Part shown: positions 27,978 to 39,135 of the stretch, piece after piece | Layout of the letters: every line of letters starts with the position of its first letter | Numbering within the stretch: position 1 is the stretch's first letter | Origin: Polaribacter sp. SA4-12 | GTDB taxonomy: Bacteria > Bacteroidota > Bacteroidia > Flavobacteriales > Flavobacteriaceae | Direction of reading: 5' to 3' | Assembly (NCBI RefSeq): GCF_002163675.1 | Contig: NZ_CP019334.1 | Location: 1,841,001 to 1,905,000, forward strand | DNA length: 64,000 bases | Position numbers and translations under genes: made by a program | Notes under the pieces: generated by a model | What the model saw: only the letters and a program-made list of their open reading frames with translations | The model's database searches: none | Told to the model about the DNA's origin: nothing

Positions 27978-29027
27978 TTATTTGTATTGCTTTTCATAAT
28001 AATTTTTATAATCACCATTTACTATACTCTGCATCCATTCTTTATTATTTAAATACCAGTCAATTGTTTTAGACAATCCCTGCTCAAAAGTTACTGACGG
28101 CTTCCATCCTAACTCCTTGTTTATTTTAGATGCATCAATTGCATAACGTAAATCGTGACCAGGTCTATCCTTCACATACGTAATTAACTTTTCACTCTCA
28201 CCTTCACTTCTCCCTAACTTCTGATTCATTTGGACACACAATAATTTTATCAAATCAATGTTTTGCCACTCATTAAAACCTCCAATATTATAGGTCTCTT
28301 TATTCTTTCCTTTATGAAAAACTAAATCAATTGCAATGGCATGATCTACAACATAAAGCCAATCTCTCGTATATTTACCATTACCATAAACGGGCAATGC
28401 TTTGTTATTTATAATATTATTTATAAATAAAGGTATTAATTTCTCTGGAAATTGATTTGCCCCGTAATTATTAGAACAGTTCGAAATAACATAAGGTAAG
28501 CCGTAAGTTTCCCCATAAGCTCTTACAAAATGATCTGAACTTGCTTTTGACGCTGAATAAGGTGAGTTAGGGTCATAAGGAGTTGTTTCTGTAAACAAAC
28601 CTGTCTCTCCTAAAGTACCATAAACCTCATCTGTACTTACGTGATAGAATAACTTATCATTCCAATTATTTTGCCATAAATTCTTAAATGAATTCAACAA
28701 AACCATAGACCCTAAAATATTAGTTTTAGCAAAAGACAAAGGGTCAGTTATTGATCTATCTACATGAGATTCTGCTGCAAGATGAACAACACTATCAAAT
28801 CTATATTCTTTAAATATACTCTCAATATATTCTTCATTTGTAATGTCACCTTTCAAGAAAGTATAATTATCAGATTTATCAATATCCGACAAATTCTCTA
28901 AATTCCCTGCATATGTCAATGAATCTAAATTAAAAATGTCATATTCTGGATAAGTGTTTACAAACAACCTTACCACGTGTGAACCGATAAAACCAGCTCC
29001 TCCAGTAATTAATATTTTTTTTTTCAT
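27978..29027 (-). CDS. rmlB: RmlB, dTDP-glucose 4,6-dehydratase
   Basis: 349-residue extended SDR: TGGAGFIGSHVV, HLAAESHVDRSI, STDEVYGTLGE with the catalytic Asp-Glu pair, YSASKASSDH (YxxxK) and RDWLYVVDH. Second step of dTDP-L-rhamnose synthesis. The ATG is followed directly by ten A coding Lys-Lys-Lys. Confidence 0.95.
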   Translation of the reverse strand: MKKKILITGGAGFIGSHVVRLFVNTYPEYDIFNLDSLTYAGNLENLSDIDKSDNYTFLKGDITNEEYIESIFKEYRFDSVVHLAAESHVDRSITDPLSFAKTNILGSMVLLNSFKNLWQNNWNDKLFYHVSTDEVYGTLGETGLFTETTPYDPNSPYSASKASSDHFVRAYGETYGLPYVISNCSNNYGANQFPEKLIPLFINNIINNKALPVYGNGKYTRDWLYVVDHAIAIDLVFHKGKNKETYNIGGFNEWQNIDLIKLLCVQMNQKLGRSEGESEKLITYVKDRPGHDLRYAIDASKINKELGWKPSVTFEQGLSKTIDWYLNNKEWMQSIVNGDYKNYYEKQYK

Positions 29028-29033
29028 AATATT

Positions 29034-30116
29034 TTAATATTCAAAATGCTTTTTTAATTTTAAAAATTTCTTCTCAAGCAACTCAAAACTGATAAAAGAT
29101 ATCAGATAAGATAAAGAGAATTTTACTAAAAAATCTAGGATTATATAATCAATACTTAAATAAGAATCAATTAAGAAATAAACAAATGGGTGATATACAT
29201 ACAATCCGTAACTAACCTTTCCTGAAAACTGTAAATAACTAAAATTAAGGCTCTTATTTATAAAACTATCATGCTTTATAGATAAAACATACCATAAGCC
29301 AAAGAAATAAGTTAAAGGTAAAATAAGATATTTAACAACCTGTACATAATTATTTCCTTCTCCAGAAAAGAAAAAACTAATTAAACCTATTGAAACAACA
29401 AGAATTAAAAGCACAGGTTTCACCAATTTTAATTTATCCGAATTAAAATATTTTTTCAATTCTAAAAATGCTAGTAGAGCACCTATTGCCAAAGAATCAA
29501 ATCTCGTAAACGTAAAATAGAAAACCCCAACCCCGTTATTAACCATATAAATCCTTAAAGTAAAAGCAAAAACTATAATTAACGCAATAATTCTTATAAT
29601 ATTCTTGTTTGAAAAAAAATATATAATAAAAGGCCAAAACAAATAAAAATGTTCTTCGACAGCTAAAGACCAAAAATGTCCAGGACCGTTTGTTGTCAGC
29701 CAACCAAAAGTCCTAGCAAAGTTTTGTAAATATGTATAAAAATATAATTGATCGGATACTGGCGTATAGCGAGAATAAACACAAGGCTCTCCACTACCAA
29801 AAAGATAGGGCGCCACAAAAAAACTAAAAAACAGAAAAAAATAATACAAAGGAAATATCCTAAGACTTCTCCTCAAATAGAATTTTTTAAAATACCCCTC
29901 ATCACTTTTCGTATTTAACAGAATTCTTGTAATTAAAAATCCAGATAATACAAAAAACAAAGTAACCCCTGTTTGCCCCAAAATAGATATTTTTTTTACG
30001 ACATTAAGTATCATGGAGTTATTATTAAATGATCTATGAAAAAAATGAAAGAACATAACCATAATTGCAGCTAAACCTCTTACACCATCTAAATTTTTAT
30101 AATACGGTATTCTCAT
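29034..30116 (-). CDS. Membrane O-acyltransferase (acyltransferase 3, OafA/YrhL family)
   Basis: 360 residues with about ten membrane helices. The N-terminus NLDGVRGLAAIMVMFFHFFH carries the conserved Arg and His of the family, and FFVLSGFLITRILL and WSLAVEEHFYLFWP are diagnostic. Probably O-acetylates the polysaccharide on the periplasmic side. It sits between rmlB (6 bases) and gmd (62 bases). Confidence 0.9.
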   Translation of the reverse strand: MRIPYYKNLDGVRGLAAIMVMFFHFFHRSFNNNSMILNVVKKISILGQTGVTLFFVLSGFLITRILLNTKSDEGYFKKFYLRRSLRIFPLYYFFLFFSFFVAPYLFGSGEPCVYSRYTPVSDQLYFYTYLQNFARTFGWLTTNGPGHFWSLAVEEHFYLFWPFIIYFFSNKNIIRIIALIIVFAFTLRIYMVNNGVGVFYFTFTRFDSLAIGALLAFLELKKYFNSDKLKLVKPVLLILVVSIGLISFFFSGEGNNYVQVVKYLILPLTYFFGLWYVLSIKHDSFINKSLNFSYLQFSGKVSYGLYVYHPFVYFLIDSYLSIDYIILDFLVKFSLSYLISFISFELLEKKFLKLKKHFEY

Positions 30117-30178
30117 ATATAGAATTTTAAGTAATCACATTCAAATAGGAATGTAAGTCACTAATAATTATTAAAGTC

Positions 30179-31306
30179 TTACTCAGCCTGTTTCAAAATT
30201 TCATGACCTGCCTTTAACAAATCAACATCTTTTTTCATTAAAGAAACATCCCCTTTCATCATATCTTTCACTAAAGAAGCTAAATCATGTTCTGGAACCC
30301 ATCCTAATTTTTCTTTTGCTTTGGTTGGATCTCCTATTAACAAATCAACTTCAGTTGGGCGAAAATAAGTAGGGTCAACAGATAAAACTTCTTTACCTAT
30401 TTCTATTTGAAAATCTTTATGATTACAAGCTACTACATAGGCTTTTTCCTCAACACCTTCACCTTTAAAGGCAACCTCTATCCCCACTTCTTCAAAAGCA
30501 AAACGTACAAAGTCTCTTACTGTAGTTGTAACTCCTGTTGCAATTACCCAGTCTTCTGGTTTATCTGCTTGTAAAATCATCCACATCATACGAACATAAT
30601 CTTTTGCATGCCCCCAATCACGTTTTGCTTCTAAGTTACCCAGAAACACTTTTTCTTGTAGACCAAGTGCTATTTTAGCTACTGCACGTGTAATTTTTCT
30701 TGTCACAAAAGTTTCACCTCTTCTTGGTGACTCATGATTAAATAAAATACCATTACAAGCAAACATATTATAAGCTTCACGATAGTTTTTAGTAATCCAG
30801 AATCCATAAATCTTTGCTACACCATATGGCGAACGTGGATAAAATGGAGAATCTTCATCATAAAAACCTCTTTCGTTTTTATTTTCTGGCATACCACCAT
30901 ATAATTCTGATGTAGAAGCCTGATAAATTCTTGTTTTCTTTTCTAAGCCTAAAATTCTTACTGCTTCTAAGATTCTTAAAGTTCCTAATCCATCAACATT
31001 ACCGACATATTCTGGTGTATCAAAAGAAACAGCAACATGAGACATAGCCCCTAAGTTATAAATCTCATCAGGTTGACACTCTTGGATGATACGTGTCAAA
31101 TTCATTGCGTCAGTCAGATCACCATAATGCAATTTTAGTCTTAAATCTGAAGCATGCGGATCTTGATATAAATGATCTATCCGATCTGTATTAAACAAAG
31201 AAGATCTTCTTTTAATACCATGTACCATATAGCCTTTTTCTAATAACAACTCAGCTAAATAAGAGCCATCCTGTCCTGTAATCCCTGTAATTAATGCTAC
31301 TTTCAT
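30179..31306 (-). CDS. gmd: Gmd, GDP-mannose 4,6-dehydratase
   Basis: 375-residue extended SDR with [36 protein letters not shown], the [10 protein letters not shown] active site and [16 protein letters not shown], all standard for Gmd. Makes GDP-4-keto-6-deoxymannose, which the Fcl enzyme encoded 7 bases upstream converts to GDP-L-fucose. Confidence 0.95.
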   Translation of the reverse strand: MKVALITGITGQDGSYLAELLLEKGYMVHGIKRRSSLFNTDRIDHLYQDPHASDLRLKLHYGDLTDAMNLTRIIQECQPDEIYNLGAMSHVAVSFDTPEYVGNVDGLGTLRILEAVRILGLEKKTRIYQASTSELYGGMPENKNERGFYDEDSPFYPRSPYGVAKIYGFWITKNYREAYNMFACNGILFNHESPRRGETFVTRKITRAVAKIALGLQEKVFLGNLEAKRDWGHAKDYVRMMWMILQADKPEDWVIATGVTTTVRDFVRFAFEEVGIEVAFKGEGVEEKAYVVACNHKDFQIEIGKEVLSVDPTYFRPTEVDLLIGDPTKAKEKLGWVPEHDLASLVKDMMKGDVSLMKKDVDLLKAGHEILKQAE

Positions 31307-31313
31307 ATTTGGT

Positions 31314-32270
31314 TTAATTGACTAATTTTACTTCTTTTATATTTTCAATATTGTTTAAAAACCAGCTATAGGTTTTTTGTATTCCTTCTTCTAATTCTAC
31401 TGAATAACTCCAACCTAAGTTTTTCATCTTAGAGACATCCATTAATTTTCTTGGAGTTCCATCTGGTTTTTCAGCATCCCAAACAATTTGACCGCTATGG
31501 CCTGTTACTTTTTGGATCGTTTCCGCCAATTCTTTTATGGTAATATCCTTACCTGAACCTACATTGTATAAGTATTCTGGTAATTTATTCTCTAAAGCAT
31601 AGACAACAGCTTCAGCCATATCATCCACAAACAAAAACTCCCTCATAGGTGTACCACTACCCCAAAGCATTACGTCTGAATTATTATTATTTTTAGCTTC
31701 ATGAAACTTACGAATCATTGCAGGTAAAACATGAGATGATTTTAAATCAAAATTATCATGAGTACCATATAAGTTTGTTGGCATTAAACTTACATAATCT
31801 TTATTGAATTGTTTTCTTATGGCTTGGCAAGCCTTAACGCCAGTGATTTTAGCGATTGCATACCATTCATTTGTTGGCTCTAAAGAATCTGTTAATAAAT
31901 ATTCTTCTTTTAATGGCTGTGGAGCAAATTTTGGGTAAATACAAGAACTTCCTAAAAAAATAAATTTTTCAATTCCTGATTTTAGCGCACCATCTATTAA
32001 GCTATTCTGAATTTGCATATTCTCCATTAAAAACTGATATGGAAAATCATTATTTGCTAAAATACCACCCACTTTTGCGGCAGCATCAATAACAATTTCG
32101 GGCTTTTCTGTAGTATAAAAATCTTTTACAGCCTCTTGATCTCTTAAATCTAATTCTTGACTAGTTCTTCCAATTAAGTTTGTGTATCCTTTTTTTTCTA
32201 AAGTTCTCCAAACTGCAGAACCAACCATTCCTCTATGGCCAGCGATATAAATTTTTGTTGACTTATCCAT
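31314..32270 (-). CDS. fcl: GDP-L-fucose synthase
   Basis: 318-residue epimerase-reductase: [56 protein letters not shown] (YxxxK), and [12 protein letters not shown]. Completes GDP-L-fucose synthesis with Gmd. Flanked by gmd and ugd with spacers of about 10 bases. Confidence 0.95.
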   Translation of the reverse strand: MDKSTKIYIAGHRGMVGSAVWRTLEKKGYTNLIGRTSQELDLRDQEAVKDFYTTEKPEIVIDAAAKVGGILANNDFPYQFLMENMQIQNSLIDGALKSGIEKFIFLGSSCIYPKFAPQPLKEEYLLTDSLEPTNEWYAIAKITGVKACQAIRKQFNKDYVSLMPTNLYGTHDNFDLKSSHVLPAMIRKFHEAKNNNNSDVMLWGSGTPMREFLFVDDMAEAVVYALENKLPEYLYNVGSGKDITIKELAETIQKVTGHSGQIVWDAEKPDGTPRKLMDVSKMKNLGWSYSVELEEGIQKTYSWFLNNIENIKEVKLVN

Positions 32271-32281
32271 TAATAAAAAAA

Positions 32282-33604
32282 TTATTTACCTATCTGGTAA
32301 TATTCAAAACCTTTATCCTCTAAATTAAATGCATTATATTGGTTTCTACCATCAAAAATAACCGGAGAAATCAATTGAGATTTTATCTCTTCAAAATCTG
32401 GAGATCTAAATTCTTTCCATTCTGTTAAAAGAATTAAAGCATCTGCATTCTTTAAAACCTCATATTTAGATTCTAAATACGTTACGTTATCAACTCCATT
32501 TAAGTAACACTCTTTAGCCTCTTCTATTGCCTTAGGATCATACGCTTGTACTTTTGCGCCTCTACTTACCAATTCTTTTATAACATAGATGGATGGTGCT
32601 TCTCTCATATCATCTGTCCCTGGTTTAAAAGCCAAGCCCCATAAAGCAAAAGTTAACCCTGTTAAATCCTCACCAAATCGCTTCACAATCTTCTGTGCGA
32701 TTACTAACTTCTGAGCATCATTGACATCCTCTACAGAAGTTATTAAATTTGCTTTATAACCATATTCTTCTGCAATTTTCTTTAAAGCTTTTACGTCTTT
32801 AGGAAAACAAGAACCTCCATAACCAGCACCTGGATAAATAAAACTATAGCCTATTCTTTTATCTGAACCAATACCTATTCTAACCTGATTTGCATCAGCA
32901 CCAACTCTTTCACAAATGTTAGCTATTTCATTCATAAATGAAATTTTGGTTGCCAACATAGCATTAGCAGCATATTTAGTCATTTCTGCAGAGCGAATAT
33001 CCATTGTTATAAAACGATCATGCGTTCTAAAGAAAGGAGAATACAATTGCTTCATTTTATCAAAAGCATAATCAGAATCTGCACCAATAACAACTCTATC
33101 TGGTTTCATAAAATCATCTATAGCGGCTCCTTCTTTTAAAAATTCCGGATTTGAAACTACATGAAACTTTAATTGAAGACCTCTTTTATCTAATTCTTTT
33201 TGAATTGTTGCTTTTACTTTGTCTGCTGTTCCAATTGGAACCGTAGATTTATCGACAACAACCAACTCTTTAACCATAGATTCCCCAATAGATTTAGCTA
33301 CTGCCAAAACATATTGTAAATCTGCAGAACCATCATCTCCCATAGGCGTACCTACAGCTATAAAAACAATTTCAGCATCTTTAATAGCTTCACTTAAATT
33401 AGTAGTGAAAAATAAATTTTTATTTTTCACATTTTTAAGCACCATTTGCTCTAAACCTGGCTCAAAAATAGGTATAATTCCGTTTTCTAATTTTTGTATT
33501 TTCTTTTGATCAATATCAATACAAGTTACTTTGTTTCCCATTTCAGAAAAACATGTTCCAGAAACTAACCCAACATAACCTGAACCAACCACAGCTATAT
33601 TCAT
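32282..33604 (-). CDS. ugd: UDP-glucose 6-dehydrogenase
   Basis: 440 residues. Rossmann start [40 protein letters not shown], the catalytic cysteine in [17 protein letters not shown], and [15 protein letters not shown]. Oxidises UDP-glucose to UDP-glucuronic acid, an acidic sugar for the polysaccharide. The WbpO-type gene at 35010 is a different member of the superfamily. Confidence 0.93.
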   Translation of the reverse strand: MNIAVVGSGYVGLVSGTCFSEMGNKVTCIDIDQKKIQKLENGIIPIFEPGLEQMVLKNVKNKNLFFTTNLSEAIKDAEIVFIAVGTPMGDDGSADLQYVLAVAKSIGESMVKELVVVDKSTVPIGTADKVKATIQKELDKRGLQLKFHVVSNPEFLKEGAAIDDFMKPDRVVIGADSDYAFDKMKQLYSPFFRTHDRFITMDIRSAEMTKYAANAMLATKISFMNEIANICERVGADANQVRIGIGSDKRIGYSFIYPGAGYGGSCFPKDVKALKKIAEEYGYKANLITSVEDVNDAQKLVIAQKIVKRFGEDLTGLTFALWGLAFKPGTDDMREAPSIYVIKELVSRGAKVQAYDPKAIEEAKECYLNGVDNVTYLESKYEVLKNADALILLTEWKEFRSPDFEEIKSQLISPVIFDGRNQYNAFNLEDKGFEYYQIGK

Positions 33605-33606
33605 AT

Positions 33607-34038
33607 TTATTTGTCTTTATTTTTAAAATTTTCTTTCTCTTGCACCTCTTTCCTTAAGCTACTACTAGAAAAACGATGCTCTCTTTTATTATAAAAAAGT
33701 TTTATACCAGTTTTCTCACAATAATCTCGACCAGTAAATTGCTTACTTGCGTATTCATCACCAATAATCCTTACATCAACTTTAAATGATCGTAAAACGT
33801 CTTCTAAATCTTGTTCTGTTGCATAAGGCACAACCTCATCAACATACTTACATCCATTTAATTGAATATATCGTTCTACTACGGATTGTATTGGTCTGTT
33901 TTTTTCGGGTCTATCAAGGGTAGGGTCTGTTTGTAAACCACAGATTAAATAATCACATTCTCTTTTTGCCTCTTCTAGCATTTTCACATGTCCAGCATGA
34001 AACAAATCGAAAGAACTAAACGTAATTCCTACTTTCAT
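33607..34038 (-). CDS. TagD-like nucleotidyltransferase (copy 1)
   Basis: About 143 residues of a cytidylyltransferase-fold protein with the HxGH motif in FHAGHVKML and the SSSSLRKE segment corresponding to the C-terminal nucleotide loop. TagD proper makes CDP-glycerol; the substrate here is unknown because no glycerol-phosphate polymerase is nearby. I prefer the ATG at 34038 (MKVGITF) because the paralog at 39136 starts at the same point; another ATG lies two codons upstream. By eye the two copies share roughly 84 percent of residues. A TATATTTG element lies just upstream. Confidence 0.8.
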   Translation of the reverse strand: MKVGITFSSFDLFHAGHVKMLEEAKRECDYLICGLQTDPTLDRPEKNRPIQSVVERYIQLNGCKYVDEVVPYATEQDLEDVLRSFKVDVRIIGDEYASKQFTGRDYCEKTGIKLFYNKREHRFSSSSLRKEVQEKENFKNKDK

Positions 34039-34054
34039 TAACATTTTTTTTTTG

Positions 34055-34062
34055 CAAATATA
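34055..34062 (-). promoter_or_regulatory. Possible internal -7 element before the TagD-like gene
   Basis: TATATTTG on the minus strand, an exact match to TAnnTTTG, in the short gap after the wbpB-like gene. No TTG at the -33 position. It could give a second entry into the polysaccharide operon. Confidence 0.4.
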
Positions 34063-34073
34063 GAATTATTTAT

Positions 34074-35009
<936 letters not shown>

Positions 35010-36293
35010 TTAAAGTGATTTATCTACATGCTTAGAATCTAAAAAATTCTTAACATCATATAAAATTGATTTTTCTTTTTTTATTTCTTCAAAATTCAAG
35101 TCATGAAACTCTTTATGAGCAACTGCTAAAACTACCGCATCAAATTTCTTATTAGGCAATACTTTTGTTGAATCTAATTTATATTCTGAATTAACTTCCC
35201 TTACATTCGCGTGTGGATCAAAAATAGTCACATTTGCTCCGTAATCTTGTAATTCATGGATTACATCAACAGCTTTTGTATTTCTAACATCAGGGCAATT
35301 TTCTTTAAAAGTAATTCCTAAGACCAAAATTTCAGCTCCTTTTACTTCTACGTCATTTTGAATCATCAACTTTGCTACTTCAGACGCAACGTACTTCCCC
35401 ATACCATCATTCACTCTTCTACCTGCTAAAATAATTTCAGGATGATATCCGTATTCCTGTGCTTTTTGAGCTAAATAATAAGGGTCAACTCCTATACAAT
35501 GCCCACCAACTAAACCTGGTTGAAATGGTAAAAAATTCCATTTTGTACCTGCTGCCTCTAAAACATCTTGCGTATTTATATCCATCAATCCAAAAATTTT
35601 GGCCAATTCATTTACAAACGCAATATTTATGTCTCTTTGAGAATTTTCTATAACTTTTGCAGCTTCCGCTACTTTAATTGACGGAGCTAAATGAGTTCCT
35701 GCAGAAATTACAGACGCATATAATTTATCAACTTTTACTCCTACTTCTTTTGTTGAACCAGATGTAACTTTTAATATTTTATCTACCGTATGTTTTTTGT
35801 CTCCTGGATTTATTCTCTCTGGAGAATATCCTACAAAAAAGTTCTTATTAAATTTTAATCCTGATACTTTTTCTAAAATAGGTACACAATCTTCTTCTGT
35901 AGCTCCTGGATACACCGTAGATTCATAAACAACAATATCTCCTTCTTTTAAAACACTTCCTACTGTTTCGCTTGCTTTAACCAAAGGTATTAAAACAGGT
36001 CTATTGTTTTTATCTACTGGCGTAGGAACTGTAATCACAAAATAAGTACAGTCTTTAAGATCACTTATTGATGATGAACAAAAAAGTCCGTTTTCAACTG
36101 AATCTTTATCAACTAAAACATCTTGCAAAGTTTTTTTATCAACTTCTAAGGTTTTATCAACTCCTGATTTTAATTCTGAAATCCTTTTTTCATTCACATC
36201 AAAACCAACAACTGAATATTTTGTAGCAAATAATCTTGCCAACGGCAGTCCGACATAACCTAAACCAATTACAGCTATTTTAATTTGTTCCAT
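35010..36293 (-). CDS. wbpO: UDP-N-acetylhexosamine 6-dehydrogenase (WbpO/TviB type)
   Basis: 427 residues of the UDP-glucose/GDP-mannose dehydrogenase superfamily: VIGLGYVGLPLARLF, ELKSGVDKTLEV (a stretch typical of WbpO/TviB), VYESTVYPGATEE, SPERINPGDK, and catalytic Cys in GLVGGHCIGVDPYYLA. Oxidises UDP-GalNAc or UDP-GlcNAc to the uronic acid. One base after the WbpP-like epimerase, its normal partner. Confidence 0.9.
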   Translation of the reverse strand: MEQIKIAVIGLGYVGLPLARLFATKYSVVGFDVNEKRISELKSGVDKTLEVDKKTLQDVLVDKDSVENGLFCSSSISDLKDCTYFVITVPTPVDKNNRPVLIPLVKASETVGSVLKEGDIVVYESTVYPGATEEDCVPILEKVSGLKFNKNFFVGYSPERINPGDKKHTVDKILKVTSGSTKEVGVKVDKLYASVISAGTHLAPSIKVAEAAKVIENSQRDINIAFVNELAKIFGLMDINTQDVLEAAGTKWNFLPFQPGLVGGHCIGVDPYYLAQKAQEYGYHPEIILAGRRVNDGMGKYVASEVAKLMIQNDVEVKGAEILVLGITFKENCPDVRNTKAVDVIHELQDYGANVTIFDPHANVREVNSEYKLDSTKVLPNKKFDAVVLAVAHKEFHDLNFEEIKKEKSILYDVKNFLDSKHVDKSL

Positions 36294-36294
36294 T

Positions 36295-37278
36295 CTATAA
36301 ATTTTTCCAATACCATTTTATTGACTCCTTTAATCCTTTTTGTAACGAAAACTGAGGATTGTACTTTAATAAGTCTTTTGCTTTTTGAATACTTGCATGA
36401 GAGTGAGGGATGTCTCCCATTCTATTTTCACCGTATTTAATTTCGATGTTCGCGATAGTCTCATCAAATTCTGATAAATATTCCTTTAAACACCCTACCA
36501 AATCATTTAACGTATTTCTATCTCCAAACGCAATATTATAAACTGTATTTATTGCTTTGTTATTATCAACTACAAGACTTAATAAATTAGCTTGAATGAC
36601 ATTATCTATATAAGTAAAATCTCTTGAATAAGAACCATCTCCATTTATCACAGGTGATTCTCCGTTCATTAACTGACCAACGAATTTTGGGATAACAGCA
36701 GCATACGCTCCATTTGGATCTTGTTTTCTACCAAAAACATTGAAATACCTTAAACCAATCGTCTCTAAACCATAAGTCTTACTAAATACATCAGCATACA
36801 ATTCATTAACATATTTAGTAACTGCGTAAGGTGACAATGGCTTACCTATCACATCCTCTTCTTTTGGCAAAGATTTAGAATCACCATATGTTGAAGAACT
36901 TGCAGCATACACAAATCTTTTAACATTATTATCTCTCGCCGCTACTAACATATTTAAAAAACCAGAAACATTTACATCATTTGTAGTAATAGGATCTTTT
37001 ATTGATCTTGGCACTGAACCAAGTGCTGCTTGATGCAGGATATAATCTACCCCAGAAGCAGCTAACATACAATCTTCAAGATTCCTAATATCTCCTTCAA
37101 TTAACTTGAAATTTGTATCATCTAAAAACGAAGAAATATTTTCTCTTTTTCCTGTAGAAAAATTATCTAAGCAGATAACTGTATTTTTTTTATTAAGTAA
37201 AACCTCACAGAGATTAGCACCAATAAAACCAGCACCTCCCGTAACAAGTATTTTTTTTCCTGATAATTCTATATCCAT
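36295..37278 (-). CDS. wbpP: UDP-N-acetylglucosamine 4-epimerase (WbpP/TviC type)
   Basis: 327-residue extended SDR: ILVTGGAGFIGANLCEVLL, CLDNFSTGKREN, HQAALGSVPRSI, YAASSSTYGDS and the YAVTKYVNE active site. GSVPRSI is characteristic of epimerases acting on N-acetylated UDP sugars. First gene of the long polysaccharide operon, reading away from the tRNA-Val genes. Confidence 0.9.
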   Translation of the reverse strand: MDIELSGKKILVTGGAGFIGANLCEVLLNKKNTVICLDNFSTGKRENISSFLDDTNFKLIEGDIRNLEDCMLAASGVDYILHQAALGSVPRSIKDPITTNDVNVSGFLNMLVAARDNNVKRFVYAASSSTYGDSKSLPKEEDVIGKPLSPYAVTKYVNELYADVFSKTYGLETIGLRYFNVFGRKQDPNGAYAAVIPKFVGQLMNGESPVINGDGSYSRDFTYIDNVIQANLLSLVVDNNKAINTVYNIAFGDRNTLNDLVGCLKEYLSEFDETIANIEIKYGENRMGDIPHSHASIQKAKDLLKYNPQFSLQKGLKESIKWYWKNL

Positions 37279-37312
37279 TTAGAAGTACTTTTTTAACTCT
37301 TTTTGAAGAAAT

Positions 37313-37320
37313 CAAATATA
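37313..37320 (-). promoter_or_regulatory. Likely -7 element of the polysaccharide operon promoter
   Basis: TATATTTG on the minus strand, preceded by GT as in the neighbouring tRNA promoters and 34 bases before the wbpP ATG. The -33 region (GGTGAG) does not match TTTG, so the promoter may be weak or need an activator. It is the only good candidate between the tRNA terminator and wbpP. Confidence 0.5.
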
Positions 37321-37360
37321 ACAAAAAAGAATAACTTGACTCACCTCTTAAAACTATTAA

Positions 37361-37395
37361 AAACAAAAAATCCTTCACAAATTGTGAAGGATTTT
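37361..37395 (-). terminator. Terminator after tRNA-Val (proximal to wbpP)
   Basis: 13-bp stem, 37367-37379 with 37383-37395, core ATCCTTCACA, 3-base loop, and on the minus strand a T-rich tail. It should isolate the tRNA transcript from the polysaccharide operon. Confidence 0.85.
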
Positions 37396-37399
37396 GCTT

Positions 37400-37477
37400 T
37401 GGTGGGCAATGAGGGATTCGAACCCCCGACCCTCTCGGTGTAAACGAGATGCTCTGAACCAACTGAGCTAATTGCCC
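37400..37477 (-). tRNA. tRNA-Val (anticodon UAC), copy 2
   Basis: Reads GGGCAATTAGCTCAGTTGG at the 5' end. Acceptor stem GGGCAAT/ATTGCCC, anticodon loop TTTACAC between TCTCG and CGAGA giving UAC, T-loop GGTTCGAATCC, discriminator A and an encoded CCA (37402-37400). Mature part without CCA is 37403-37477. Identical to the copy at 37602. Confidence 0.97.
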
Positions 37478-37487
37478 TAAGCGGCTG

Positions 37488-37518
37488 CAAATATAATATA
37501 GATTTTAGACATACCAAA
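37488..37518 (-). promoter_or_regulatory. Promoter of tRNA-Val copy 2
   Basis: TTTG (37518-37515), 19-base spacer, TATATTTG (37495-37488): a textbook flavobacterial promoter, 10 bases before the tRNA. Confidence 0.85.
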
Positions 37519-37560
37519 CTAATACACAATAAAATTTCACTCTTTATTAAAACTTATTTA

Positions 37561-37597
37561 AAAACAAAAAATCCTTCACAAAATGTGAAGGATTTTT
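37561..37597 (-). terminator. Terminator after tRNA-Val copy 1
   Basis: 14-bp stem, 37567-37580 with 37584-37597, AAA loop and T-rich tail on the minus strand; nearly the same sequence as the terminator at 37361. Confidence 0.85.
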
Positions 37598-37601
37598 ACT
37601 T

Positions 37602-37679
37602 TGGTGGGCAATGAGGGATTCGAACCCCCGACCCTCTCGGTGTAAACGAGATGCTCTGAACCAACTGAGCTAATTGCCC
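37602..37679 (-). tRNA. tRNA-Val (anticodon UAC), copy 1
   Basis: Same sequence as the copy at 37400, with encoded CCA (37604-37602). The whole promoter-tRNA-terminator unit is duplicated with a 202-base period. Confidence 0.97.
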
Positions 37680-37690
37680 TAAATCGGTTG

Positions 37691-37721
37691 CAAATATAAC
37701 ACAGATTTTATATATACCAAA
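37691..37721 (-). promoter_or_regulatory. Promoter of tRNA-Val copy 1
   Basis: TTTG (37721-37718), 19-base spacer, TATATTTG (37698-37691), 12 bases before the tRNA start; the spacer is also similar to that of copy 2. Confidence 0.85.
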
Positions 37722-37738
37722 CAAAAAACACACTTTCT

Positions 37739-38947
37739 TTAAATAATTTCAGCAACAACAAAAGTACTTCCACCAACATAAATTATATCTTCCTGATTTG
37801 CATCAAGTAACGCTGTTTTGAAAGCTTTTTTAACTGACAAATAATTCTCTCCAATTAAATCATATTCTTTTGCTTTTTCTTGTAAAATCACCTCAGACAT
37901 CCCTCTTGGGATGTTTGGCTTGCAAAAATAGTACTGCCCTTCTTTTGGAAAAAGCGGTAAAACCTCCTCTAATTTCTTATCAGAAACAACACCTAAAACA
38001 AAATGTATCTTTTTAAACGATTCTTTTTCTAATTGATTTAACACAATACTTAAACCTTCCTTATTATGAGCTGTATCACAAATTACTTTTGGATTTTCCT
38101 GTAAAATCAGCCATCGCCCCTTAAGGTTTGTATTCTTCACTACATTTAATAAACCTTTTCTAATATTTTCTTCAGAAACAGAAAACCCATTTAACTTTTT
38201 GATTGAAGCAATAGCTGTTTTTGAATTTTTCTTTTGATAATCGCCTAACAAATCTGTTTTGTAGTTTTCATTATCAACTGAAGCAAAATAAATTGGAGAT
38301 TGTTTCTCTTCCGCTTTAGCGACAAAGACACTTTTTACTTCTTTTTGCTCTTCCCCAATAATAACAGGTATATTCTTTTTGATAATTCCTGCTTTTTCAA
38401 ATGCTATTTCCGGTAAGGTTTCTCCTAAAAACTGCGTATGATCTAAACCTATATTAGTTATTACAGAAACTTCTGGAATAATTATGTTCGTAGAATCTAA
38501 CCTTCCTCCTAAACCGACTTCAATGATGGCTATGTCTACTTTTTCATTCGCAAAATAATCAAAAGCCAACCCAACAGTCATTTCAAAAAAGGATAGTTTT
38601 TGTTTTTCTAAAAAACCTTTATGCTTTTTAATAAATGATGAAACTTTCCGTTTTGGAATTTCATTACCATTAACACGAATTCTTTCTGTAAAGTTTTTTA
38701 AATGTGGTGATGTATACAACCCCACTTTATAACCTGCTTCTTGTAAAATAGAAGCCAACATGTGAGATGTAGAACCTTTTCCATTTGTTCCTCCAACATG
38801 AATTGATTTAAACTTTCTCTCAGGAAAACTCAATTCCTCCGTAAAAGCTAAAATATTTGTTAAATCTTTTTTGAAAGCAGTTTTACCTTCTCTTTGATAC
38901 ATTGGCAATTGCGCAAACATCCAATCTAATGTTTCTTTATATGTCAT
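37739..38947 (-). CDS. folC: FolC, folylpolyglutamate/dihydrofolate synthase
   Basis: 402-residue Mur-ligase-like enzyme that adds Glu to dihydropteroate and folates. Motifs: HVGGTNGKGSTSHMLASIL (ATP loop, about residues 53-61), LYTSPHLKNFTERIRVNG, EVGLGGRLDSTN and NIGLDHTQFLGET. A shade shorter than E. coli FolC, usual for Bacteroidota. It ends just upstream of the tRNA-Val promoter. Confidence 0.92.
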   Translation of the reverse strand: MTYKETLDWMFAQLPMYQREGKTAFKKDLTNILAFTEELSFPERKFKSIHVGGTNGKGSTSHMLASILQEAGYKVGLYTSPHLKNFTERIRVNGNEIPKRKVSSFIKKHKGFLEKQKLSFFEMTVGLAFDYFANEKVDIAIIEVGLGGRLDSTNIIIPEVSVITNIGLDHTQFLGETLPEIAFEKAGIIKKNIPVIIGEEQKEVKSVFVAKAEEKQSPIYFASVDNENYKTDLLGDYQKKNSKTAIASIKKLNGFSVSEENIRKGLLNVVKNTNLKGRWLILQENPKVICDTAHNKEGLSIVLNQLEKESFKKIHFVLGVVSDKKLEEVLPLFPKEGQYYFCKPNIPRGMSEVILQEKAKEYDLIGENYLSVKKAFKTALLDANQEDIIYVGGSTFVVAEII

Positions 38948-39000
38948 AAAATTTCAAATAACTAATAAAACACTTCTCTTTATAAGTAAAAACATAAAAA

Positions 39001-39050
39001 GTAATGAATCTGTAATTTTTTATTTAAAAACTACAAACTCATTACCCTCA
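39001..39050 (-). terminator. Possible terminator after the TagD-like/nucleotidyltransferase pair
   Basis: A long imperfect hairpin, GTAATGA...TGTA.TTTTT (from 39001) pairing with AAAAACTACA..CTCATTAC (to about 39046), between the end of the gene at 39136 and folC. The flanks are T/A-rich. Mismatches make this less sure than the other terminators here. Confidence 0.5.
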
Positions 39051-39135
39051 GTAATTAATATTTTAATCTAAAAAAACACAAATATCTTTATCTTTTATTT
39101 CTATAAAACAAACCTACTCATACTTTTAAAACTAC

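Noticed and set aside
28985..29027. A10 after the rmlB start codon as a phase-variation site
   Set aside because: Codes the usual Lys run before the Rossmann motif, a very common arrangement in AT-rich genomes; no reason to single it out.
37214..37529. Open frames across the tRNA-Val copy near 37400
   Set aside because: Part of the frame is the tRNA sequence itself (SSVGSEHLVYTERVGGSNPSLP-like translation is a known artefact of tRNA genes).
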